Of a stretch of 64,000 nucleotides of DNA, positions 12,666 through 22,640 are shown in pieces. Positions within the stretch are counted from its first letter, which is position 1. Every line of letters begins with the position of its first letter. Below the pieces are notes generated by a model. That model did not search any database. It worked only from the letters and a program-made list of their open reading frames with translations, and was not told the origin of the DNA. Both the position numbers and the translations under genes were made by a program. This DNA comes from Pyrocephalus nanus (taxonomy: Eukaryota > Chordata > Aves > Passeriformes > Tyrannidae): NCBI GenBank assembly GCA_038380795.1, contig CM076266.1, positions 36,717,425 through 36,781,424 on the forward strand. Direction: 5' to 3'.

Positions 12666-13200
12666 TTATTTCAAAGGTGGGAATGTGTCACTCTCATTAT
12701 CTCAAGTACATGAAAAATAAGTTAAAGGCCAGGCACAGTAACACCTGCTGAAGCTATTGGGAGTAACTGGAAAAACACTTATCTCAGAGCCTCAGATATT
12801 TCATTACACAGTTCCCATGGGCACCGAGGCCTTATGCATCCACCCACACGTAATGCTCAAGTCCTGCTACCAATGGGGATTTTATTTTTTTAATTGATAT
12901 TACTGGAAGTTAAGTCTTCACTCACTGTTTCTCTTGGACTCCTGGACTATTTTGTGACAAAGGAGAACACAGTGGAGCACTGATAGAAATTACCCTCCTA
13001 TTCTGGTTCCCATATTTTGCTGCATATGACATATTCTGATGTTCTTCACTCCTACAGATAGTTACCTCCAGAAACCATACAATGTGAACTGTAGCATATT
13101 TTGAAACTGAGATATTCTCTTTTATTTTAGGTCTTATGGAAAATTGCGATGCACTTCTTACTGCTACATTGACTCCACACAGTGTCGATACTTCACATGA
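3091..13200 (+). CDS. COLQ: COLQ-family collagenic tail peptide, 3' part of gene (six coding exons)
   Basis: Coding segments are 3091-3187, 4970-5109, 7976-8095, 8682-8802, 10984-11086 and 13131-13200. All have AG acceptors and GT donors, the phases agree, and the total is 651 nt (216 residues plus TGA). In order they encode Gly-X-Y collagen repeats ending GPPGRCLC, a short linker, a VVNNQEEL segment, and a cysteine-rich domain with [25 protein letters not shown] and EDCDG motifs that ends CRYFT. This layout matches the end of vertebrate COLQ, the three-stranded collagen that attaches asymmetric acetylcholinesterase to the synaptic basal lamina. The C-terminal domain is the part known to bind MuSK and to nucleate the triple helix. 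The signal peptide, the proline-rich AChE-binding region and most of the rod are left of the window. Orthology to COLQ rather than a close paralogue is not proven, because the neighbours differ from human COLQ. Confidence 0.85.
4970..5109 (+). CDS. COLQ: COLQ-family exon: end of collagen rod and CLC cysteine pair
   Basis: The acceptor is gcttcctag and the donor is gtaagc. The exon encodes [20 protein letters not shown], then a second cysteine and a Ser/Tyr-rich linker ([18 protein letters not shown]). The short non-Gly-X-Y interruption before GPKGERG is also present in COLQ. The paired cysteines after the rod are expected to form inter-chain disulfides in the trimer. Confidence 0.9.
7010..7545. 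promoter_or_regulatory. Candidate conserved noncoding element in COLQ-family intron
   Basis: This unique, AT-rich block of about 500 bp lies upstream of the VVNNQEEL exon. It has many TAAT/ATTA cores, a perfect POU octamer ATGCAAAT at about 7442, and few stop-free stretches, so it is not coding. The motif density is seen directly. Enhancer function is inference, and no alignment was possible. Confidence 0.3.
7976..8095 (+). CDS. COLQ: COLQ-family exon: VVNNQEEL segment
   Basis: The exon follows a tttgccccag acceptor, ends before gtgaaa, and is exactly 40 codons in phase 0. It encodes [20 protein letters not shown] and then [19 protein letters not shown], a segment typical of the start of the COLQ C-terminal domain. 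Confidence 0.92.
8682..8802 (+). CDS. COLQ: COLQ-family exon: CGDG / EECDDGN cysteine-rich repeat 1
   Basis: The acceptor is tttggtcag and the donor is gtaagt. The exon encodes [20 protein letters not shown] and then GEECDDGN with a DDC near the end, leaving one base. The CGDG...EECDDGN pattern is a short cysteine-rich repeat found in the COLQ C-terminus. Confidence 0.92.
9745..9782 (+). repeat. (AG)19 microsatellite
   Basis: Nineteen uninterrupted AG units lie in the intron between the two CGDG exons. Confidence 0.97.
10204..10244 (+). repeat. Short tandem duplication
   Basis: TGTCTTTTTAATCCT occurs twice in a row, separated by a few bases (about 10207 and 10225). It looks like a small tandem duplication inside an intron. 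Confidence 0.75.
10641..10655 (+). repeat. Poly-C run
   Basis: A run of about 13 C lies after 'gctc' in the COLQ-family intron. Confidence 0.85.
10984..11086 (+). CDS. COLQ: COLQ-family exon: CRRAYCGDG cysteine-rich repeat 2
   Basis: The acceptor is ttttcactag and the donor is gtatgt. Joined to the base carried from the previous exon it reads [20 protein letters not shown] and then [15 protein letters not shown]. It is the second copy of the CGDG repeat, with cysteines where COLQ has them. Confidence 0.92.
11785..11935. promoter_or_regulatory. Candidate conserved noncoding element
   Basis: This compact block carries CAATTAATTTGCAAATTAAA, a SOX-like AACAATG, TGCTAATTGACAG (a TALE/homeodomain-like site) and further TAAT cores within about 150 bp. 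It lies in the intron before the last coding exon. The site clustering is seen; regulatory function is inferred. Confidence 0.33.
12624..12659 (+). repeat. T36 homopolymer
   Basis: Thirty-six consecutive T in the last COLQ-family intron. Its length makes it likely to vary between individuals and to be prone to assembly error. No adjacent retroposon body was recognised. Confidence 0.95.
13131..13200 (+). CDS. COLQ: COLQ-family terminal coding exon
   Basis: The acceptor is tttattttag. The exon encodes [20 protein letters not shown], then YFT and a TGA at 13198-13200. The CRYFT carboxyl end is the same as in mammalian COLQ as I recall it. Confidence 0.92.
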
Positions 13201-14830
13201 AGGAGCGGAGGTGGGTAGCATCCCACTTGTAGCAGGGTGGTAGGTGCTACACTGTCATCTAGCCAAGAAGGACTGGGACTAAAAACACCCCACCCACCTC
13301 CGTGTGAAAACAAATAGACTTCATGCTGCTGATGGCCATTTTGAGATGTTTTTCTTTTTTAAAAATCTTCAGATTGGGAAAAAATAGGACCACTGCATCC
13401 TGTCTTAATAGAGAAATGTCAAACAGTGTGTGCCAGTAAGACTTTCATGCAGCTGAGGATGGCAACTTGCTCTCCATCACCAAAGCAACATTAAGCTACT
13501 GGAAACTGAGTTTCACCAACCAGGAATATTGTGTAACAATTACCTCTAGTCAGCACTCTTAAACCCAAATGTAGGCTCTTCAGAGGTTTTGTCTTTAACC
13601 CTTCCCAGCATAAACACGAAGCATATCTTGGATGTGGTGTTTATAGGGACTTTCTCTTTTATTACAATGTGAACTTTGCAAGTGTTGTCTCACCAATGAC
13701 TTCAGCGACATTAAGCTTAACAATACCCCTTTCAAGGGTGAAAGGAGTAGAGGCCCTTCAGTAAGTGATTTCAGAATCAAATCAACAAATCAGCCCAAAA
13801 GGCTGGTTAACTTCACCTTCAGGCGAAGGTGTTTGTTTGTGTGTGTCTCCTATGCATGCACAGAAATGCAAGCAGTCACAGGAGGCCTGCAACACAGACC
13901 ACAACAAAGGACAAACTGCACAAATAAACTGTGAAATAGTCAAGAAGTTCTCTCCCAGGATAAAATCAGACAAGGAGGGAAGCTAAAGAAGGAACCTATT
14001 TCTGTATTTTTTACCTCTGTGCGGAGCTGGCTGGGCACTGCCTGACCCCAAGGGGCTGGGACAGCATCGGTGACCTGCCTGAAATCACAGTGTCACCACA
14101 TGCACATTGCTTTCACTCTGACGTCTACACTGGAGGGTCTCTTCGTTTTTATCCCCTTGACCATCTGACCATGATCATTCAATCACCAGTTATACACTGT
14201 CCTCTCTCTTCCCTCCCACTCGCTGTTTCCGCCATCGTGTCTGGGATACTCCCAAGTGTACATGCTCACTTTTGTATTGCCATAAATCAAATCTCAGAGT
14301 AGCGTGTTTATGGATGCTCATTCATGTTGTGCAATGTACATGTATTTTTTTTTGTTGTTTCAGAAAGTTCACTCGACTATAGGAATCAGGGTAATTATAT
14401 ACTTATTTATTAGCAAGTATTAAAGAGCAAATTTCACATGGGAAGCCTAGTAAATGTCACGTGAAAAAGTGTCTATAAGAGCAAATGGAACAAAGGATGT
14501 GCAAAATTCATGACTAAAAGCCTTAAATCTAGGCATTATTTTCAGACAAGCCACTCTTTTCTGCTTTGTGGTAAATGTTGCACAGGACTCTGTGAAATGT
14601 GTGACTTATCTGTCCTGGTGACAGCACTGCAACAGCTGCACTTACACTGGCACTTCCATAAAGGTTAAGTAAATGTGGATGTTGCTTTATAATGATAATG
14701 CATTAAAGCAATCAAGAAATGCATGCAACTTTTACTACCTACCTAGAAGACTTTAACTACGGATTTCCAAAATTATACTGAAAACCACCAATCATTGACA
14801 AAAAAAAAAAAAAAAAAAAAAAAAGGAAAG
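13201..14830 (+). other. Putative 3' UTR and downstream flank of COLQ-family gene
   Basis: Sequence after the TGA has no convincing ORF. Possible poly(A) signals are AATAAA at 13923-13928 and ATTAAA at about 14702. Which one is used, if either, cannot be told from sequence. Confidence 0.4.
14800..14824 (+). repeat. A25 homopolymer
   Basis: Twenty-five consecutive A. No target-site duplication or retrogene body was recognised next to it. Confidence 0.95.
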
Positions 14831-14931
14831 AAAATTAGTGTACTCTTCATAACTATCACATATCTGGGCTATTTATGTTGCTATGAAGCCAAGGCACCAG
14901 CATTTGTAGCCCAGTTCAATAGTTCAATTTT

Positions 14932-14957
14932 TATTATTATTATTATTATTATTATTT
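14932..14957 (+). repeat. (TAT)n/(ATT)n microsatellite
   Basis: About eight ATT units in a row. Confidence 0.93.
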
Positions 14958-15689
14958 TTAATTTAAACTGAGGTCTTGATAAAAGGTCAAGGAACCACTG
15001 GGGCAAGAAACTTGCCATAAACTCTGAAAATCTGGGCACTGCACAGATGCCTTTTAATTTTCTGTGCTTGTGCAAGCAGTAGTTTCCAGCAGCATCCTGC
15101 CATGCAGGAGAACACTTTGGGAGGTTCCTGAGGACAGACACACTCCCTGCAGCACATCCTGCTGGTCAGCCCCCGGGCATCTGCTGGGTGTTACCATCCT
15201 AGACCTGGAGATGCTTCATCTGAACTCATCACCTTTTCCAAGGTGTTCATCTCTACTCCCCAAAAGGCTGGATTCTCTGAGAAATCTGGTAATCCCAGTG
15301 GCCTTTCAGTTTAAGTTGAATAATTTTTAATTAAAGGTTCCCTACCTCCAAAGGTCATTAAAGTAACAAATCTAAGATGGTAGAATATGTAAACAGGAGA
15401 TGTGATTGCCTAGCTAAAATTGTACTGTAATGCACGTGTACAGGAAAGGGCCTATCTGTTTGGTCAGTTTGAGAATATTTGCAAGGATGGATTTTAAAAG
15501 GACTTTATTAATACAACACAAACAATTTAGTATCTTAACAGAAAGAAAGCAATGTAAAATGTAAGGGAACAAAAAAAAAGTTTCGTACTATTGTTACTGT
15601 CTCATTCCCCTCAGATGATAAAGCATGAAAAAGACACCTGGGAAGGTGTTAAGTATATATAATTTAAAAGGGGCTGTAAAAGAAACCCT

Positions 15690-16110
15690 TTGTCCTTATT
15701 TCTGATTTATTATTAATTAATAATTTATCATTAATTGGGCATTTTTCAGCTGGGTGGTGCCCTGGTCTGCTATGAATTGTCTTCCCTCCTTCTCTGAGTT
15801 GCTTTACACATTGTGCCAAGACTGGTTCAAAAGTTAATTGGGATATTTTAGTTCCAAGGCCTTGTGTAGCAGCAAATTGCTTGTGGGAGAGTTTTCTAAT
15901 GATTAGTATGCAACTCTAGGCAGGTACAAAACCATTATGATCTTATGTCATGCACTGTATTAATGAATACTAAAGATCCAGCTTGCACTTACTATATGAT
16001 TAAATATATGTAATTACCTACTGCATATATTAGCAGCTCATGTCAATAAATCATGTTACCTTAGTTACCCTATGTCCCTACTTTCAATTAATTAATTTTG
16101 GGTTTAAAAA
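15690..16110. promoter_or_regulatory. Candidate conserved noncoding element in intergenic region
   Basis: This AT-rich unique block is dense in TAATTA/ATTA cores and includes a perfect 16-nt palindrome centred near 15716. It lies about 2.5 kb downstream of the COLQ-family stop. The composition differs from the more mixed sequence on both sides. A regulatory role is inferred only. Confidence 0.3.
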
Positions 16111-17828
16111 CACAGTTTTGAAATATAATTACCTAGCTTAAGATGCTGGGGAAGGGAAAAAATCTAATGCCTCCTCTCCCATGCCTGCTGCCTCTCCCTG
16201 ACTGCCGTCAGATCCAGCTCTGTGCAGGCACACTGATGTGCATCACAGCCTGGGAGAGTGACTGTACATTCCTGCTCCTGGGCTTGCTGCTGCCTCAGCC
16301 CCAAACTGACCCGTGCAACACGCCATGAGCAGAACAGCACCCCTTTCATTGATTTCTGATTGGAATCTGTAATGTACTGTTTTTTTAATAAGGCTTTGGG
16401 CTGTGGTTTGGGGGATTGTCTCCTCCTGCTACCTGATAATGTACTGGCTGCTTTGTAACTCCTACCAGAGTCTGAGTTGATGGCTGCAAACCAGAAAGCA
16501 ACAGCACTGTGTGCTGATGGACAATGGGAATGGTGATGTTGGCACCTGGGGTTCAGACACTCGCAGTAGCTGGCACCCAGGCTTTGGGAACAGGGTCCTG
16601 CCTTGCAGTAGCAGCCTGCAAATCTGTTGGACCGGAGGTTTTTTTGTATAACAGGGCATCCTAGAAAAGGGCAGTGCTGTCTGTCCCCAGGAGAAATGGA
16701 AGTGTATTGACAGGCTAAATGAGTCTTTGGAGTGGTATATTTTCCGCCTGTCCTTTCTAACAGCTCAGCTTCTGTGACTCTCACCTCTTTGGCTTCCCAA
16801 ATGCCTACATAATGTCTTTCTTCACTTCAAATCATCCAAAATTGTAGCTGTCAACGCTATTTTTGCCCATAAATCTGCATGTACCTCATCTCTTCCTTTC
16901 TTTCTTCTTATGGTTTCCTTTAATGGCACCAAAGTTCATATCCTTTGTTGCTTCCCCAAAACTCTTCAATGCCCTCACTGCTCTGCAGGCTCTGGGTTTC
17001 ATCAGATTCTCTTTCAGTCTTTCACTTCGTCCCTTTTCTAACATCTTCTGCTTGTTATAGCCCTGTAAATGTCACAGCAAAGCCCCTTGGTCGTGGTTCT
17101 TACATTCTAAAAATTGCATGGTGCAAATACTTCAGTCCCACTGGTTTGGACAAGGGGAGAGGGGATTAGCGGTTATCCCTTAAGTGGGAGTCCCTGAGGA
17201 TAGCCAGTCCTTGAGTACCAGCTGTTTATGAGGAATAAAAATAATGAATCCCCAGCTAACTGCTTTTGGGGACAATTCAACAGCTTTGACACTTGGCTGC
17301 CACATACAATCAGGAGATGTATTAAATAAAGATGACCAAAATTAACTCAAGAGAAGTAAACCAGTGCTGTTCTGTGATTCTTTGGTGATATTCAATGCTG
17401 CAAGATCTTCAAAGAGCTGTTGGAAAAATCCTGTTTTAATTCACAAAGGATGAGGCAAGGGAGACTGTTTTCTGACATACTTTCAATTTCTTCCTCTGCT
17501 GGTTTTTGCCTAAGGGGATGGATATGGAAGAGCAAGTGTCTCTTCTATGGAAACCATTCCTTTTCAAAGAAAGCACAGAGTAATGGGCTAAGGAACTCTG
17601 CTACCAGCAACCTAAGGTGATGGCAAAAAGACAACTAAAGCAGGCAACTGGTGAAATTAAAATTTGGATCAGGAATTTGGATCAGAGTAACTGACGCTTA
17701 TTAATCTGGTAATGGACCATGCAACTTGCAGACCATCAGAGCGCTGCTAAACCTTAACCAAAGACAAAAAAGGAACAAAGCCTAAGCAAATGAGCCATTT
17801 GTGTCTTTATTGAACATAGCTGGTAACC

Positions 17829-17840
17829 CTCCCCCCCCCC
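17829..17840 (+). repeat. Poly-C run
   Basis: A run of about 12 C in intergenic sequence. Confidence 0.8.
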
Positions 17841-20800
17841 CAGTATTTATGTGTCCAGTTACATGCCAAGCAATGTGCTCTATGCTGAAAGCTGGTGTCA
17901 CTCCAAGGCTGAAAAGGCCAAAGCAAAGCCTGGGCACATGTTTTCATTGCATCAGTAATTACTGGGGCATTTAAGAGGATGGCCCTGAACCAGACCAGCT
18001 GAGGAAAGGCTGCATTTGAAAGGGTGGCCAGGCCAAATTATATTAGAGGAGTGTATTCTTGCTGGAAATTACATTAGTGGCTACTTCCCTCCCTCCACTC
18101 CCAACAAAATCTTGGCACTTAAAAGGCACTGAGTTACAGCCCTGGCCTTTTAGGGCTCTTAATTCATTCTGACAGTTTCCCGAGCATCCGATGGAGGGTC
18201 CAGTTTGGATGCATAATCTTGAGAGAGAATAGGGTTTAAATAGCTGTATTTTGCTGCAGCCTTTCCATGCACTACTGAACCAGTAGCCCTCCCTGCAAGG
18301 ACTACTGCTCAGGATTTTCTTTGGAAAGAAGGGAGAAGGAGCTGATGCCATTAATGCCTCTGATAGCAAAGCCTAGAGGTGCAGCAGGGCACTGCACGGA
18401 GCAGGAGCCACTCTGGCCATGGTGGCCAGAGTGGGAAGGGGCCTCATGCTGCCACATGTGCATACGAGCATCTCATCTTCTTCAGGAAAAGCTGTCTGCT
18501 GGGCAGTTCCCAGGGCTAGTAGTACTGGTGGCATCTCCTGCACAACAAAATACAGGCAAGGATAAAGCACTCCCCGAGCTGTTTTGCAGGTGCAGCTGGG
18601 AGCCTGTCTGGCTGGTGTGCAACAACACAAACGCAGAGGCTTGACAGAGCAGGAATCTGAGCTAATGGCACAATAAATCAGCCAGGAGGAAGAGAAGGTA
18701 ACATTAACCTACACACACAGCAACACGTTTAGTATATTTAGAAACTCAGCAACTGATGACCCCTCTCTTAGCCAGTCTAAAGTGTCACCATTTAATAAGT
18801 GAACAAACTGACATCAGCATTAAATTCAAGCCTATGCCGAGATGTCTTTGACCTTTGTGCAGGTATGGAGGAAGCTTTCAAGATTCATCTTGGAGAGGAT
18901 GAGAGATCCCTGTCAGGGTCTGCAGCATCCTCTGTGTAGGGTAAAGGTGGAGGGGTGGGAGAAGGAGGGGCTGACAGTTATTCACAGTCACCCTTCCAGG
19001 AGGAAGTGTCACCCAATGGTATTTTTCACTGAACCACTACGGAGTGCTGTCTTAAGACTTGGAAATGCAGGCATGCAACATTTATTTTCCTTTACTCTCT
19101 TAAGCAGAGCATCTCCAAATTGGTAGAACAATTGGGGGCCCCACGTGTTCCCCAATCCCATCATGGGGGTCCAGAAACTTTCTCGTGATTAATTTTATTT
19201 GGAAGAGAAGAGCTCCCCTTGTTTGCTGTCCTTCTCATTTCAGTTATCCATGTTCCCAAGGAAACTTACCACTCCTAAGTTGGGAGAGGCCACACTGAGC
19301 CAGCCAGACATTTGAGGCAGGTTATGTTGGGTGCCTCCCATACCTTCCCCTTGGAGTTATTTGATCAACGAATGGAATGAGGAGAAAACTGGCAACCCTG
19401 ACAGTTTATAGTAATATAATTTCTTCTGTAAATTTCTGTTGGGTTTGACATCTTACCTACCTGGCACCACCGCTCTGAAGACAAGGTGTGCAAGGAAAGA
19501 GAATATTGAGGGTTGCTTAGGTTTTGAGTTGTTACCAGGTTTAAAGGAGAGAAGGACTGATTAGAGGTAAGAAACAGGGAATAGTTCAGGCAACTGAACT
19601 GTCCAGAAGTGGTCTGTTGAAATGTGTATATTATGGGCCAAGACCCACAGGAAGGATGGTTGATAAAGCACAATAAAAAGCTGGATTTAAGCTATGATGC
19701 TCTAGTAGATTCATACAAGTCATCATAAACCATCTGGTGACTGTAGGGTCATCACTGTTTTGCTGCCATTTGACCGGAGATTAGTTATCAAACCCAGCAG
19801 CAACCACACAGCAGAGGCATGGGACCACTGGGGTAAAGATGGTCATCTCACTGGTCCTGGTGGGTGCAGCGAGGGGGCAGAGAGGCTTGCTCTGTGCCAG
19901 GACTGCTTGAGCAAGACAATATCTGGTGTGAAATGCTGCAGGATTACAGCTTCTAAATAAAGCCTGAAGAGTTGTACCTGTTGCTGCCTTGGGTAAGCAA
20001 GCTCTCTGTTAAGCTGTCTGAACCAAGCTGTTATGCTAATTTAAACAGGGCAAATATTTGTTCTCTGCTTGACACTATCACATTATTTCATGAGAAATAA
20101 TGTCCTGTAGGTTTGTCAGGGAGTAAGCACATGGCAAGGAGGACTGAATTGCTGTGACTGGCCCATGGGGCAAATAGCTTGACATTATGGAGTTTGTACT
20201 GGGTATAGGCAAGAAGGAACCAAGCCCTAAGGACATGCAAATAAGAGGATTATTCCTCCTGCACTCAGCAGTCTCTTAGGCCATTTGAAAGAGGAAGCCC
20301 AACCTCTCTTTACCAGTACTGTCCCTGTATTTTGCAGCCCTGAGGATTGCAGGACTCCAGCTGCAGAGTAAAGAGAGGTAAAGTTCCCTTGATGTGCAAA
20401 ACCCCCCAAAAGGCCGTGTGATGTCTCAGCAATGGGGTATCTGCAGCACTGTGGGGTGATGTCGGGTGGCTCAGGTTTCTCTCTTTGCTTGCAGCACTCA
20501 TGTCCAGGTTTCACTGCTGTATCCATGGCAGATGTATTGCACCGGGATTTGGGAGTGGAAGGAGTTCCCCTCCACACCCTCACTGCCTGTGCCTCAACTG
20601 AAGGTTGTCACTGAAATTGAGAGACACATGCTTGACAGCTGTGATTTACCAAGATGGCCACACATGTATATTTATTTAGGCATATAAAGCAAGGCAACTT
20701 TCCAGACCCTCCCTTGGTTTCACCGAACTTTGAAGCCTGTAAGAAAAGTTCTTTAAGCAGGACTCCTTCAGCAGATTATTTCTTTGCTTCTTTCTGTTTT

Positions 20801-22617
20801 AATAAAAGGGGTGATAACAAATAGCTGGTTTTAAAAGTTCTATTTGTGCAGGAATATCCTGCTTTTATGCGTTTTTAGGCATCTATCAACAGAGTAGAAA
20901 GCAGAGCTCCATTTGAGATGGTCAGTGGACAAAAAAAAAATATGTGGACAGATAAATCCATTCCTTGTATGGATAACAGGTACATACAGGCTGTGAACAT
21001 TGCCCAAAAATATAGGGTTATGAAAATGTAAATTAATATTTAATTATTTTATCCAAAGCGGAAGAGCTTGGACAACAGAGAGTCCTATTTCAGAAGTAGC
21101 ATAGCCTGGATTTATGAACTCTCCATACAAGTAAAAGATTGATATAAGAAAACAATATGAAGAAACTTTTCGGCTGGCTGATGAGAAGCAAGTTCTTTGA
21201 AATAGTCTGGGGTTTTCCCCAGATTCTGCCCAAGGGCTGGTTTGAGCCCCAGGAGAGAGTAGCTTGCTCCAAGTGATTGAAGTGTGAGGCAGTATAAGTA
21301 ACAGTGACTATTTATACACTGAGAGTGCACTGTAAATTAAAGGTGAGAGAATATACATCCTTAAAAGACTGGTGGAGAAAGGGAATTTAGTAAGCTGGGA
21401 TTGAAGAAAATAAATTGTGAAATGTCCTGGCAGGATCCAATGAGTGTCTGGAACATTCAGTGCGTCCCTGACAAGGGGAAAAGCATGTACAAGCAGGTTC
21501 CTGTGCCTGGCTGGCACATCTGCTGAGACAGGGCTGTCAATGCCTCATACCAGGGCCGGGGGACAGAACGAAGCTCTATGCAGGAGAGTGGGCCTCTTTC
21601 TTTTGACAAGGGTGTCCCACCATGTTTTTGGCAAAAAACCTCTCCCAGTCACCCTGGCGCTCAAAGGGGCGCAGGTTTCACAGAGACACCCATAGCACCC
21701 CACTGCAAACACCCCGAAAAGCTGCCTGTTCTTTGTGCAAAAGCTGTTGCTTTGTGAAAGCTGGCTGTTGCTCAGTGTGTGGGACGTGGAGTGCTGGGCT
21801 CAGTGTGTCGAATACCTGAGACCACGGCTCAAATGTCATGTTGGGGAGCAAGAGGGGTGGGCGAGGGGTGGCAGCACAGCAGAGGTTGCACAGGCTGAAC
21901 AGCACCGGCTTCCTCCTGCCTGCAGGAAGGAGGCTGGGTACCAGCTGCTAAGCAAGAAAGCAAGTGGAAAACTGTGACCTATAGGAAACTATGTGAGGCA
22001 CGTCTGGTCTCTGAAGACTACAGATGAGCTGGTGATACCAACACTGGAAACAGATGCTAAACTGATTGGAAATTATTTTGGCAGAACGCCATAGCTGGAG
22101 CAGGAGCCCAAATTGATGCAAAATGCATTCTGAAGTCTCAGATCTGTTTGATTTTGAGAAAATAGTGAGCTGTTGTCTCTTTGGCATCACCATGGGACCT
22201 TGCACAGGCCACACACCAGTGCATCTTGCTGAAACCAGTTAGGTACACACTTGGAAAGTGGCCAAATGCTGCTGCTTGGCACAAGGACCAGTCAGGAAGC
22301 AGCATCTTAGTGACTCCTCAGCTGACAGCTCTGGAAGGACATGAGTATCACCAATTTCAGCTCAACCTGCTGCCTGCAAAACTCCCGCACTAATGGTGAC
22401 ACCTCGCGAAAGCAGTGATAAACAGTGGAAGACCCCAGAAGGATTTTGCCAGACACCAGAAAAGTAATGTAAGATGGTATAAGGTGAAGGTTAGGAAAAT
22501 GCAAGAACACAACAAAACTTGGAAGAGCCTATTACCCTAATCCCCAAAGTCGGGGGTTGAGCCTGCACAACCATCAGTGCAGCTTCTGGCAGGGTAGGGA
22601 AGCTTTCTAAAGGTTGG

Positions 22618-22640
22618 TTTTTTTTTTTTTTTTTTTTTTT
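22618..22640 (+). repeat. T23 homopolymer
   Basis: Twenty-three consecutive T in intergenic sequence. Confidence 0.93.
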
